In this document: positions 1 to 11,662 of the stretch, one piece after another
Layout of the letters: every line of letters begins with the position of its first letter
Position numbering within the stretch: position 1 is the first letter of the stretch
Notes under the pieces: model-generated
Databases searched by the model: none
What the model saw: only the letters and a program-made list of their open reading frames with translations
Told to the model about the DNA's origin: nothing
Made by a program: the position numbers and the translations under genes
DNA from: Mantis religiosa
Lineage: Eukaryota; Arthropoda; Insecta; Mantodea; Mantidae
NCBI GenBank assembly: GCA_030765055.1
Contig: CM060953.1
Coordinates: 75,266,336-75,330,335, forward strand
Reading direction: 5' to 3'
Length of the DNA: 64,000 nucleotides

Positions 1-104
1 CCATTCGTATCAGAAGGATTGCTAAACTTGTAAAACTGCAATGTGCTGAATCCTAAGTGAAGGTACATGATCGTTATTTCATTATAAACTTCACTCTGTA
101 ACTT

Positions 105-965
105 TTACTTCTTCTTTCTTCTTCACTCCGTGGTTTGTGCATATCGCCCGTTCCGGCTTCATAGATCTCTCCAGCGTTTCCTGGGTCGTCCTCTGTCTCT
201 TCTTCCTTCTGGATTATAGTTTAGCACTGCATTTGGATATCTTCTATCCTCCATTCTTAATATATGTTCATGCCATTGTTGCCTTCGTTCTGATATTTTG
301 TCATGGATTGGTTCGATTTCTAATTCCTTTCTGATATCCTCATTTCTTATTTTTTCCAATATTGTACAACCTTTAACACTTCTCAAAAATTTCATTTCAG
401 CAGTCTGTATTTTATTTAAATCCTTTTGTGTTGCACCCAGGTTTCGCTTCCATATGGTAAAGTTGGAATAGCCATTACCTTATACATTTTCATTTTTGTA
501 TCCCTTTTCACTCTGTTTTTAAAAGTTCTTTGGATTCTCCCACATATTGCTCGGAATTTGTTTACTTTTTCTTGTATATCAGCATTGTTTATAAAACTGA
601 TGTTACATCCCAAATATTTAAAACTCGATATTTGATCTAGAATCCTATTTCCTAAAACAATGTTTGATCTTATATTATAATTTCCTTCAAAAGCCATAAT
701 TTTTTATCTTCTGATATTTTAAAATTATACTTTTGTACTATATTATTTAGAATATACATTGCGGTTTGCAGTTTATTTTCATTCCGATGAATCAATTTTT
801 GGTCATCCACAAACATCAGGGTATTAATATAAATATTTTCTTTTATTTTGATTCCTGGGTCTACTAAAATCTTCCATTCATTTAGAATATCATCCATATA
901 TATACTAAAAAGAGTAGGTGATAAGCTACAACCTTTTCTTAGTCCAGTATTGGTAGAAATTTTCT
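105..965 (-). mobile_element. RTE-like LINE, 3' part of reverse transcriptase (5'-truncated, broken)
   Basis: Minus-strand remnant of a non-LTR retrotransposon. Three frame-broken pieces read in order from the right: an RT segment with a KGCSLSPTLFSIYMDDI-type motif followed by a FVDDQKL box (catalytic YADD equivalent, altered), then the SSFKYLGCNIS and YGSETW segments, then a C-terminal GRPRKRW tail. These are hallmarks of the reverse transcriptase C-terminal half of RTE/craniofacial-development-like LINEs. The endonuclease and N-terminal RT are absent; similarity stops near 962, so the copy is 5'-truncated. The same segment recurs at 36930-39300. At least two frame breaks make it a pseudogene. 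Exact clade is inferred; the LINE identity is firm. Confidence 0.85.
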
Positions 966-1729
966 GTGTAATTTATTCATCAAAATATAAGCTTGCGTTG
1001 TAATATGCTTGATGAAATGTAGGTTATGACTTTGACATATCCGCATCATCATTTGCAAATTTAATTAGTGTGGCTTTTCATATTGGACTGCATATATGCG
1101 AGAGTGATTTGAAATGTGATAACTGACTTAAGTGAAGTGTGAACATTGTTCTCTCACTCTGTGTTTTAACCACTTCATCTAAATTCTGTATCTGCACTTT
1201 GAGGAGTAATATTATCACTGTCAGGTGTAATATAATCACTGTCATATATGTGGGTTTTGTGCTATTACAAGTACCTTAAGCAGAGGGATTTTAGCTCTGT
1301 TGGCTGAAAACGTAAGTACGTTTTGACGTCATTGAACTACGTATAATTTATCTCCTATGGTATAGATAACCGGTTACTTCGTTTTTCTCAATTAAATGAC
1401 ACTGAAGCAGAATGGAACGTTTTGCATGGAAATGACAAGGACCACTGTTTTTTCCATGATCGATTGTGGTCTAAGTTCTCCCTTGTGAATGCATTCTCAG
1501 AAAATTCAAAATATACATTTCATTTTTTCTGAAAATATCTAAAACTATTCAGGTGTTCAAAGCTGTTAACTCAGATGTTTGCTTCTAAACTTCACACAAG
1601 ATTATCAGCTTTGCTTTTTGTTCCATTTATACCTCTCATTTAACTCCAATGGTCATATCGGCGGCCCTTTTGCTTTGGAACATATCAAAGGTGTTAACTC
1701 GTATTCATTGGGTTTTAATCATTAGATCA
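966..1729. other. AT-rich spacer, nothing recognised
   Basis: No open frame with family resemblance, no tRNA-like boxes and no long repeats are visible. The stretch has ordinary AT-rich composition. Confidence 0.5.
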
Positions 1730-1880
1730 CGCACACATTCGCACTCTCATTCATACTTCCAGACTCTGGGGAAGCTTAAGAATTATCTTGATCGGAGAAA
1801 ATTCCCCATTCCCACCGCCGGGAATTGCACCCGGAACCCCTAGCACGGCAGGCAGGTGCTCCACTGACTGAGTTACAGTT
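1730..1880 (-). mobile_element. tRNA-headed SINE fragment
   Basis: Read on the minus strand, about 1800-1880 gives a tRNA-like head: a box A-like AACTCAGTCAGTGGAGC, then CACCTGCCTGCCGT, then a box B-like GGTTCCGGGTGCAATTCC. The same head, better preserved, forms the upstream half of the composite SINE at 1938-2263. A 3' body probably continues leftward to about 1730, but its end is not defined. The anticodon-position triplet reads GCC, so a Gly-type tRNA origin is possible but unproven. Confidence 0.6.
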
Positions 1881-1937
1881 ATTGCATCAGTTATAAAGAA
1901 AAGTATGGAAAAGTAGATTTAATTAAGCATTTAAGTT

Positions 1938-2263
1938 ATATTTTTCTAATTTTACGTTCTCCAACGTTGTCATATCGGACGGTGAATATAATGGGTGAAA
2001 TGATGCTCAAATATGTCCAGGGTCTATGGAGCTTAGAGCTATCCGACATAAGGATAAGGGAAAACCCTGGAAAAACCTTATCCAGGTAACTCACCCTGAC
2101 CGAAATTTGAACTCGGGACCTCTTGAACGTGAGGTAGACATCCTACCAGCTACGCTACCGAGGCAGGCTGAAGAAATATCCCCACCCCAACACCGCGAAT
2201 CGAACCCGGGACCCCTAGTACGGCAGGCAGGTGCTCTACCGACTGATCTACCGGGCCAGTCTT
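1938..2263 (-). mobile_element. Composite (dimeric) tRNA-derived SINE
   Basis: Two tRNA-like heads lie in tandem on the minus strand. The upstream one (about 2172-2262) has box A TAGATCAGTCGGTAGAGC and box B GGTCCCGGGTTCGATTC. The downstream one (about 1950-2168) is a copy of the common Val-tRNA-like SINE of this window, ending in the conserved CTCCAACGTT block seen in reverse. Candidate 8-bp direct repeats (TTTAAGTT) flank the pair at 1930-1937 and 2264-2271, which would mean the two moved as one unit. The repeat is short and AT-rich, so co-mobilisation is an inference. The SINE identity is clear from six other copies. Confidence 0.75.
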
Positions 2264-2518
2264 TTTAAGTTTGTTGTAACAGTAACGTATAAAGCGATTT
2301 AGGTTTAGTTCAGTGAACTTCTGTCACACTAGTCATAATGCATGTAAGATCAATAAAGTATCAGTTTGCATCTTTGTACAGAACATATAAATGTCATTTA
2401 ATTTACGTCATATTTCCTGGTTAGTATAGAAATAAAATTTGTGTTCATGATATTGCGCTATATGTTAACGATTCCATCTAAAATAATACATTTATTAAAA
2501 TTGTCCTACTTAATTTGC

Positions 2519-2990
2519 TTAAAGAGCTATATGCAAATTATCTCCCCTGCATCCTCTTAAGAGGTTTATGCGATGAACTGCTGCGTCAACGACGTGGGTG
2601 TTTCTTCCGTCACCAAAAGACACTCTCTTGGAGAATAAGGTGACGTAAGAAACCTTAGTAGCGAGTTTGGAGGTTTTTGTATGTCCTTGTTTTGCCGTAC
2701 TCCTTGTGGGAGAATCCCAAGATAGATACCGAGGAAGTAGTATAAGCGGTGTATACTCAGGGCGAAGGGGAAAAAATCCCGTCGCCGATGTCGAGAAAGG
2801 GAAACTGGCAGGTTTTGTGTTTGTGCCACAGGAGGGAGCGGCAGAAAGAAACCACTCTGTAACATCCCAGGATGTAGCAATTATCGTGCTGCTCGGTTTC
2901 ATCCTTTGGGAATACCTTCAAAAACTAGATTATTTTATCCGAAACGCGAAAGCGAGGCAAAGAGCAACAGTCCGTTTCTAAGTACAGTAA
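2519..2990. other. Moderately GC-richer segment, unassigned
   Basis: Overlapping open frames exist on both strands: a 127-aa minus frame at 2519-2902 and a 104-aa plus frame at 2667-2981. Open frames on both strands together suggest base composition rather than coding. Neither translation resembles a family I recognise. It may be part of an unrecognised repeat. Confidence 0.3.
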
Positions 2991-3616
2991 CCCTACATCA
3001 TTTTTATCACAGCAATGCCTTAAGTCTCTGCTTTAGTTATATTTTCTGCTTTTACTGAAGATACTTTTTAATGATCACAAGCACCGAAGACAAATTCAAC
3101 TCTGTAAATTTCTAAAACAACCCTCAAATGTCAGAATTGTTTAGTTTTTGCACGTTTATCTCTGTCTTTCACATTTCATAATGCATTCCTTGTTTTCCGC
3201 CATTTTAATACCTACATGCCTGGTGCTTTACCAAGATTTTGGAAGTCTTTAATGTCATATTTTTGCCATTTCAAATTGTGTTAGTTACCAACTCCTCTTC
3301 CAGCAGATTTAAAGTTTAATTGCAACCACAACTGCAGTAAATGCATATAAATGAACTCTAAACAAAGTTGGGTAACAATTTTACACGCACCACCAGCCAT
3401 TTCGTAGAATTGGGTATTTCGTTTTGCACATTGTATGCATTAGAAATTCAAATTTTAACAGAATATAAAACCAAAAGAAAAAAGAGAACACCTCAATCAT
3501 ATTCAATGTAATTTCTAATGTTTTGTCCACTCTTAGTGAACAATAAATAAGTAAACAAATTCTAACCTTAAATTCGCCGAAACCTCCTGTGTGGAACATT
3601 ATAAAAATGTAAATTG
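2991..3616. other. AT-rich spacer, nothing recognised
   Basis: Only short shadow ORFs are present. A 107-aa minus frame covers 3381-3704 but overlaps the foldback arm to its right and has no recognisable domain. Confidence 0.5.
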
Positions 3617-3680
3617 TTCTTTCACACGAGCCGTGTGTATGACGCACTATGAAAGGGTAGAGCCAGACTGAAAAATTCAA

Positions 3681-3753
3681 TGTCATAGCCGGGATTTGAA
3701 CCAAGGCTCTCTGGTTTCCGTCCAGCCGCTCAAATCATTTGAGTTACTATGGC
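3681..3753 (-). other. tRNA-like block, left arm of foldback copy 1
   Basis: On the minus strand this reads as a degraded tRNA shape, with ends that can pair (GCCATAG-type acceptor), a D-arm-like AACTCAAATGATTTGAGC and a T-loop-like GGTTCAAATCCC. It is part of a repeat arm, so it is not called as a functional tRNA gene. Confidence 0.6.
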
Positions 3754-3815
3754 CAACATGCCGACATGACATTAAATTCTCCAACTGACTCGTGTTTCTC
3801 CCGGTAAACCACTTA

Positions 3816-4756
3816 TGCCCGATTTCATCAACAGATGTTAAGACTTAACAAGAATTTAGCAATAGTTAAAACAAAAATTGCATTTCACCAACAAGTGTTA
3901 GCGTAACACTCTTGTTAAGTCTCTTGTTAAACTAACAAGCCAAGTTTCTGATGTTAAGTCCTTAACAATTGTAAATAGTCAAGATGGCGAGCATGAACTC
4001 AGCTGTTGATGTCGATTTGCTATATTTAAGACCGTCTAAATGGCATTCGTAATAGAGTACGGCGTATGAGGAGAAATGATTTTGAGGAGCTAGTATAGAC
4101 TGTCGAAACATGTTGCTATGAAGGTTACTGCGGAAGTACAAGAGGGGTTAGAACATGCATCGAAAGGAATATGGCGATTTCGCCTTTGCTTTAAGTACTA
4201 ATAACCTTGCGATTTTATAATTCACTGAGTTATGTGGATAATACACTGTCCACCTCCCGTCTTGGAACGTTTAAGTCACTTGTCCTTCGCACCTCGTTTT
4301 AATTTACGTAATACTGACAAGTTGTTTGGTGCTTGTAGTAGTGACACATGCATTTAAATTAAATGCGTTTCCAATATTTTTCCAGTGACATCTTTATCTT
4401 TTACATTCACCGCATCCGTCCTCTTATTTTCCACGATATCCTTACAGTTCGTCACCAATTAAATTAACACTTCTTTCTGCATCGATGAGAAATTAGTCTC
4501 ACGGCTGTATTTATGATTTTATTCATCCGCTATTTTTCAGCTTGTGCAGACGAAAATGAAAACGAAAGCGCATCGCAGTACGTTCAGAAAATAATACGAG
4601 TCATCCATAGCCTTCTACAGCTGAGATATGTACAAGTTTCTTGGAATTAACAGAGGTTTGTTAACATTTTCAGAAAACAGGTTGATGAAATGCAAGAAAT
4701 TTTAGATTAGTGTTAGCGCTGTGACAATTGTTACGTTATATTTGTTAACGTCGATT
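3816..4756 (+). mobile_element. Harbinger-like insertion inside foldback copy 1
   Basis: The uninterrupted foldback at 33415 reads ACCACTTAGGAGTTC at this point. Here the same junction is split, with TTA on both sides (3813-3815 and 4757-4759), a 3-bp duplication typical of PIF/Harbinger. Degenerate inverted blocks lie near the ends (ATTTCATCAAC at about 3822 and GTTGATGAAAT at about 4681), with nested short inverted repeats of GTTAAG/CTTAAC type. A short frame beginning MASMNSAVDVDLLYLRP starts at 3984 and breaks quickly. Clean outermost TIRs are not visible, so the family assignment is tentative, but an insertion is directly shown by comparison of the copies. Confidence 0.5.
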
Positions 4757-4938
4757 TTAGAGTTCTCATAAACAGAAGAGACAACTACCTTTATGGTGAT
4801 TTACTATGCTGTTAGTACTTTAAGGCCCGGGCTTTATAGTTCGGACCACTATTAGGTACAATTAATGGAAACAAGTCAGTTTCCATTTCCCAACTGACAC
4901 GAGTCAGTTGGAGAATTTAATGTCATGTCGGCATGTTG

Positions 4939-5012
4939 GCCATAGTAGCTCAAATGGTTAGAGCTGCTGGATGGAAACCAGAAGAACCGTGGTTCAAATT
5001 CCGGACATGGCA
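4939..5012 (+). other. tRNA-like block, right arm of foldback copy 1
   Basis: The block starts GCCATAG and ends near CATGGCA, so the ends nearly pair as an acceptor stem. AGCTCAAATGGTTAGAGC forms a D arm and GGTTCAAATTCC a T-loop. It is a repeat component, with no independent evidence of transcription. Confidence 0.6.
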
Positions 5013-5040
5013 TTGAATTTTTCAGTTTGGCTCCAGCATT

Positions 5041-5640
5041 TTATAATGTAAAAATGTATTAATAAGCATACTATGGTTCCAATTATTTTCTTGAAAACTT
5101 GGTGTGTATTTTAATTTAAATGAGACAGTTATGTAGTAAACACGGCAGAAACTGAAGAGAATTATACAATTTACAAATCTCACTTGTATTGTGCCAGAAA
5201 CATAACATGGGACTAATACTATTATCAGTTCACCCAAACATTCCTTATATATTTACCTACAAGTACATTAGAGACCTACTCCCAAGACCAATCCAGAGTT
5301 AAAATAATGGAGCTTAATACACATTAACTCAATTTTGGTTGTATATGCAGCTTTAAACATTCAAAAATTCCGGTAATGTACTAAAATATATATTGCCTAA
5401 CATACTTTAAACCATGAGCAGCTAAGTTAAGCCAAAATGCTGCCTCAGTGCAGATTAAAATTCTTAGGATATATTTTCCTGTCATTTCTCTTTAATTTTT
5501 TTAAAATAAACATTCCCTTAGCAAGAGATGTAGGCCAGGTGAGTAGTTGGTAACGTTGTATATTTACTTCAATGTACTTTATTATTTTTTTCTTCTTCTT
5601 AATTTTATATCTTCTATGTGTTTCACTCATGTTGTGGTAA
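5041..5640. other. AT-rich spacer, nothing recognised
   Basis: No domain, repeat arm or tRNA-like box is visible between the foldback and the solo LTR. Confidence 0.5.
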
Positions 5641-5644
5641 ATAT

Positions 5645-5682
5645 TGTCACGAGGCATTTTATCCCGCTCGTAAGCGAACGCC

Positions 5683-5740
<58 letters not shown>

Positions 5741-6120
5741 CGGGGAGTGAAAGAGACAGACAGCACCCAATCCACACCCAGAGAGAGAGAGCAACAGAGG
5801 GAGAAAGAGACAGACAGTTCTATGGTGTTCTCGCTACTTCAGAAATATTGTGCTAGTCCGTGAAGCTTCGTGAGCTGTCGAGAAACTTTGCCAACCTGCG
5901 AGAAACAGCTGCTCGATTATAAATGAGAGAGGCGAGCTGGGAGGAGTCAGCCGAGAGCTGTTAATGGAGCACTGCGGACGTGCGGCAGTGGTACTTGAAG
6001 GTTTCGTACGTGTATGTCACGTCATTCTGCTGTTATCAGAGCTGTACAAGTGTCTTTATATGGAAATAAAGGGCACTTTCTGCAAACAAGATTTTAATTT
6101 TACAAACCCATAGAGTCACA
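5645..6120 (+). mobile_element. Solo LTR 1 (4-bp TSD ATAT)
   Basis: Starts TGTCACG and ends GAGTCACA (TG...CA), and is flanked by the 4-bp direct repeat ATAT at 5641-5644 and 6121-6124. Within it are a TATA-like ATTATAAATGAG near 5917, and the polyadenylation-type block GGAAATAAAG near 6061 that recurs in related copies. The right end, TTTTAATTTTACAAACCCAT plus GAGTCACA, aligns with four other LTRs in the window. A (GA)n tract of about 52 bp sits near the left end. No primer-binding site, internal region or partner LTR is present, so this is a solo LTR. The superfamily cannot be set without internal sequence. Confidence 0.85.
5687..5739. repeat. (GA)n microsatellite inside solo LTR 1
   Basis: An essentially uninterrupted GA dinucleotide tract. 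It creates spurious Arg/Glu and Leu/Ser frames on the two strands. Confidence 0.95.
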
Positions 6121-6124
6121 ATAT

Positions 6125-6987
6125 TAGTTGGCATTTATATTTTACAAATTTATTTATTTGTTCTGAAAGCACCTACTTTGGGAACACATTAAACAATTAA
6201 CCACAAGAAGAAAACAAATCCATTATACCTGGTATTAGTCTGCGTATTCCTTTCATATGTATTTTATGTAGCCAAGTAACATGATATGACTTCATGCCCA
6301 CGTACGAATGTATCCTGGCAGGTATACTTAACTCTACGTGTATGAACTGTATCAAAAATAGCCATACGTATTCCCGAAATGAATTCGCGAACTTCTATTT
6401 TGTTGTTTCCATGTACCGTTTTATCCACATGTAACCATATTCTGTCACTTTAATTTCGTGCAAAATGTGTAATCTTTGATAGTGTATCTTCGTCTTCTGT
6501 ATATCTGCTGCCAGTTACTATAGTTTTTGAACTATGCGATGTTTATCTTTGGGCATGTGTAAATGGATACTAATAAGTTGACCAATAGATTTAACGGAGA
6601 CGAGTTCCTGACGGTTTAGAAATGCGATATTAACTGTTTCTGAATCTTAGCAAGAGAAATTGGAACTCTAGGTGTATTAATTGTTCTAGCTTCTGAGTAT
6701 CAGTATATTACGGTATAAAATTTCTGTTTTCGAAACAATAATGGCAAACGTGCTTATCGGAATTTTCTGAAATGCAGAGTCTTCTCGGATATAACTACCA
6801 AATATACCTATACTTAAACTCAGCATAGATATTATGCACTAACATTCAATCCCATCAAACACTTTAAGACTATAAAATATGAAGAGAATTGGCAAATGTT
6901 GAAAAATGCGCTACTTTATCAACTTCATCTCGCAAAATTTGAATCTGCTTATGCGCCGATGAAACACAGTATCATTCTCGATGACTA
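6125..6987. other. AT-rich spacer, nothing recognised
   Basis: There is no open frame longer than background and no recognisable repeat. Confidence 0.5.
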
Positions 6988-6999
6988 ACTATATTCTCA

Positions 7000-7654
7000 C
7001 CGAGCGGGATGGCTCAGGCGGTTTCGTCTGTGGCCTGCATTCGGCAGACCCGGGTTCCATTCCCGTGGCAGACCTACCTGACCCATGGGTTTTTCGTGGG
7101 TTTTTTTTCGGATCGCTAGCCGAATGCTGGATATGTTAATTACATCCCCTGAATTTCCTGTACCTACATTTCATCTTTTTTCATTATCATTTCATATCAT
7201 TTCTCATTTGGTGGTCTCTTTCAGGGTAGAAGTGTCGGCGGGTGTCTCGGCGGTGTATGGCAGGATGATATGCTCTGAGGAAGACTACTTCCTCCTCCGG
7301 CAGGTTGGTTGACGGTCTCCGCTCCTCTGCTGGAACCATTTCGTGACCGCCAGCAAGGGACGTTTGGGGCTCGGATCACCTGCCTTGGGACCATTAGGGC
7401 TCAGCTGCTGGGCTCGTTGCCATTCTGCAGTCGGAGAGCGAGTTCGCTGTCCTGGCCTGTCGGGGGAAGTCTCTATCCAAGTAAAATGTAGTGACCCTGC
7501 CCTCTGTACTGTCGTGGCTCCTTGGGTCGGCCACCCTCTGTCTCCTTCGCCTCATCCTTCCACCCGGGGGTGCCCCACTTGGGGGCATAGGAACAATGCT
7601 CCAGCATAGTGGCCTACATACCCAATCTCCTTCATAATGTAAACCCCAATCCCT
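7000..7654 (+). mobile_element. Full-length 655-bp tRNA-headed SINE-like element
   Basis: Perfect 12-bp direct repeats (ACTATATTCTCA) flank it at 6988-6999 and 7655-7666, so both ends are defined. The 5' end is a tRNA-like head with box A GGATGGCTCAGGCGG and box B GGGTTCCATTCCC, which suggests an internal pol III promoter. The body is long and GC-richer than its surroundings. Short open frames in the body (such as 7343-7609) have no recognisable product. There is no poly-A tail. Related, more decayed copies lie on the minus strand at 60560-61062 and 51850-52155, with a more distant tRNA-headed relative at 29470-29715. The long TSD implies LINE-assisted insertion. 655 bp is long for a SINE, so part of the body could derive from another element. 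Confidence 0.85.
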
Positions 7655-7666
7655 ACTATATTCTCA

Positions 7667-8795
7667 GATTATCTTTTGCCTTTCTAATTTTCAGAACTAG
7701 CTACCTGACATAATAACTTCGTGATAGCTGATAACCTTTAACCAATAGATTTCTTCCTCAATGAGTATATTATTAAGTTCATTAACCTTTATGTCAACAT
7801 GTATGACTCTTTATCATGACAACATCTTACCTCATGCTTTATATTATGCATAGATTTTAGCAATTCTATTGTTTATCTCACTCTCATTTCCTTTAAAATC
7901 ATTCACAATTACTCTTTAATCATTCTAGTTTCATCTTATCGCATCACCATAACATTCAGTACAACAGCAGGTATTAATTCCATCTTTTTGGAAAGAACCT
8001 ATATTTCTTTGACTCATTGTCTTTTAAACAGAAGACTGCATTTACATGGCTACCCAATGGTAGGCAAGTCTAGCAATATCGGCCTAATGGACTTTCGGGT
8101 ATTAATATGCTGCAAAGGGACTCCTGAAACACGGTATAATGCATTGCACTATTGGCACATTATTTAGTCTAATCCTTGACTTCAGCTAATGATTAAAAGC
8201 ACAACACATTCATGTAGCATGTAACGGCTGAAGATTCTGAGCATAGAAAACTGCACCAAATGTCGGTAGAAAAATGTAAAAGAACTAGTAACAAGAATCA
8301 ACAAATTACAGTACTTATATGCTGTATATTTCATTTATATTTTTGGTGTAGAAGTAGAAACAGACTGTTTTATGTAGATTCGATAAATAGATTTGTAAGG
8401 TTACTGGAATCCAGTAATTTGTAGGTTTAGTTAGTTCATTAAGGTAGAAACTAGATTATGTCTGCAAAAGCTGTAAATTGTTTTGTGAAATCTGATTTAG
8501 AAGTTAATAAATTTAAAAATGATGTTTGCATAATAAGGCCTGGTATAGATTCCAGAAACTGGGCTATTATATATACAGATTTTATTTCATTTTATTTTAT
8601 TTATTTTTACTTTATTTAAATACCAAAAGCTGGTAGATAATTCTGAAAACCTATTATTCTTATACCTCTGCTTTACAAAGGTGGTCATAAAATAATATGA
8701 CGTGCGCAGTAGCAACATTTACTTTACTCAAGTCTGTTTTTCAATTCATTTAATATTCATTGAGACTTATAAAGACAATACATTATACACGAGGG
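7667..8795. other. AT-rich spacer, nothing recognised
   Basis: No coding or repeat signature was found. A short GGGCTATTATAT block near 8570 resembles a piece near 60607, but is too short to call. Confidence 0.5.
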
Positions 8796-8796
8796 C

Positions 8797-9558
8797 TCTT
8801 CAATTAAGGATGATCATAATTTTTAAGGTCATAATTTGTCGCACTAAAATTCAATCTTATTATATTCTGTTAGCTTAATGTGAAACAAACACGCTGTAGT
8901 AGTTTCATTGTTAGTACCCCTGGTTCTTGCCTGTGAGAACCAGGCAAGTTCAGACATGTTCAGTATCGCCTACCGCTGCAATGGAGGTAATATGCAGTTA
9001 AATTTGATGTTAGAGGAAGATCCGGAGTTTCTTTCAACCGTAATCACGACTGATGAAACTTGGCTATATCATTCTGATCCTGAGAGCAAACAGCAAAGCT
9101 CAGTGTGGAAATCTTCATCACCAACCCCCCAAAAAGCTGGGAAAGTTATGGTCATCTCATTCTTTGATATTCATGGAATGGTTTCTCAGCATGTAGTACC
9201 TGCACACACATCAGTAACTGGACAATACTATAGGGATGTCCTGAAAACATTGCAAGACCACATCAGGAGCCAAAGACCACATTTCCTTTGAAGCAGGCTG
9301 GATGCTGCACCACGATAATGCGCGGCCACATATTGCGTATATTGTTGCTGAATATCTTGCAAAAATTAACGTAAAGTGCATTCCTCATCATCCCTATTGT
9401 CCGGATTTAGCCCCATGTGATCTTTTTCTATTCCCTAACTTGAAGAAACGCCTTCGTGGAAGACATTATCCATCATCAGAAGCAGTGGTGAATGCTGCGG
9501 AGGCGATTTTGAAGGATCTCTCAAGAATGGTTTCCAGCACGTCTTTGAAGTCATGAAG
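8797..9558 (+). mobile_element. Mariner transposon, 3' end replaced by a microsatellite
   Basis: The left end has a mariner-type terminal sequence (TACACGAGGGCTCTTCAATT near 8796, with TA as the presumed target dinucleotide). It is followed by a transposase reading frame without its N-terminal helix-turn-helix. The element has no right TIR: 11 bases after the last transposase codons (9556) the sequence is pure (ATT)n for almost a kilobase. The 3' end has therefore been lost or overrun. Confidence 0.85.
8908..9556 (+). pseudogene. Mariner transposase catalytic domain (frameshifted)
   Basis: The frame at 8908-9291 carries the first catalytic Asp in TTDETW and the conserved VWK region. The frame at 9302-9556 continues with HHDNARPH (second Asp) and CPDLAPCDLFLFP (third Asp). 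Exactly 34 residues separate the second and third Asp, the D,D34D spacing of mariner. A frameshift near 9291-9300 joins the two. The N-terminal DNA-binding domain is missing, so no functional transposase can be made. In its intact form the family performs TA-targeted cut-and-paste transposition in the nucleus. Confidence 0.9.
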
Positions 9559-10536
<978 letters not shown>

Positions 10537-10539
10537 TAC

Positions 10540-11662
10540 ACTGATATCATCCCTGTTAGGCGTAACATTAGCATAATAACCTCGAAAGTCATATTAAATG
10601 CATAAATAAGGGCGGATAGAAATCACACTTTGAATGAGGCTAAATTATAACAAATATAGGGGATAATGTTCTAATATATAGGTGCAGAAATTAAACAGGC
10701 AATGCACATACACATATTTTATAGCAACCACATGAACCCAAGGTGTAAAGAGAGCCGAGAAAATGAACACTTACCCTCACAGGAATGTTCCTTATGTTGA
10801 GCCGACAAAGGGGCATTGTTCGAGAATCGCCCAAGGCTAGACCCAAGGACAACTAGTCCACCGTCGATGCTTTGGTTTGCACATGATACGTGATGTGGAG
10901 AAAAGACACCGGGATTTGAGCTACGCGTTTGCACTCGTGATTCCCCATCAATTACCTAGACCGCGGGTAAGAGAAAGTTGCATGGAATACATGCCCCAGA
11001 AACTCAAAATTGCCACGAAATTTAACATTAGGTGGGAAACACAACCTATAACGAACGAGTAACGGGTCACATCGCCCCTAAATTGTCCAAAATTCGGCGA
11101 AAGGAAGTGGAAATTTGTGCAATTGTGACGTTTGATAGTTGCCAGGAAAAACACTCTGTTTTGGAGAGTGAAAGGAGCAACACATACTGAAAGTTCATCA
11201 AAGTCCATATACGCGAATGGACGGAGCAACACATATTAGTTGGTTATCAAACAATCTGTGTTAGCGAGTGAGAGAAACAGCACACGTTACAACATGATCA
11301 AGATTCTACCAAACTCTGTTTTTGTATAATCCTCCGGAAATGCTCTAGTGCGTGAAGTAATGCTCTCGCGGCGTCCAGAAAACTGGCAAATCCTAAGTCT
11401 CGCGCCCAATGGGCGAGTTACACAAACACAACTGTTATGAGCGGAGAGGACGACTTGTATAAATAAACTTGCCCTTCAACGGTCGTAGTGTCTTCTATGT
11501 GATAATACCCATACACTGTCAGGACGCACCCACTCCCTGGAACTCAAAAGAGAGAATCCACACAGACCTACCCTGAGGAAAACCTCGACCTGTTGTAAAC
11601 CTCTCATCCCTAGCCCTCACCCGTCACATATCCCATCATATGACGTTTTGAGTGCCGGGAGA
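10540..11662. other. Unassigned segment with degenerate ~100-bp repeats
   Basis: Two or three loosely similar units start near 11150, 11249 and 11314 (each with ACTCTGTTTT or AATCTGTGTT, then GAG.GTGA.AG and AGCAACACAT- or AACAGCACAC-like blocks). No coding similarity was seen. A TATA-like TTGTATAAATAAAC occurs at about 11456, with no gene attached. Confidence 0.35.

Larger units (their letters stand above)
3617..5040. mobile_element. Foldback element with tRNA-like arms, copy 1 (interrupted)
   Basis: Two arms lie in inverted orientation, each made of an outer block containing TTGTTCTTTCACAC (seen on the left), a tRNA-like block, and an inner block with CAACTGACTCGTG and CCCGGTAAACCACTT. Left arm: 3617-3815, tRNA-like on the minus strand. 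Right arm: about 4885-5040, tRNA-like on the plus strand. The centre matches the short centre of the copy at 33415 (GGCCCGGGCTTTATAGTT occurs in both) except for a ~940-bp insertion at 3816-4756. This is not a simple SINE, because the flanks on both sides of the tRNA-like block are conserved between copies. It looks like a foldback DNA element that captured a tRNA gene, or a head-to-head pair of tRNA-derived repeats. Confidence 0.75.

Noticed and set aside
2519..2981. A host gene on either strand
   Set aside because: Open frames overlap on both strands and neither translation shows a known domain or splice pattern.
4939..5012. Functional tRNA genes in the foldback arms and SINE heads
   Set aside because: All occur inside dispersed repeats with body sequence attached, and T-stem or anticodon-loop positions are mutated (for example C at position 33).
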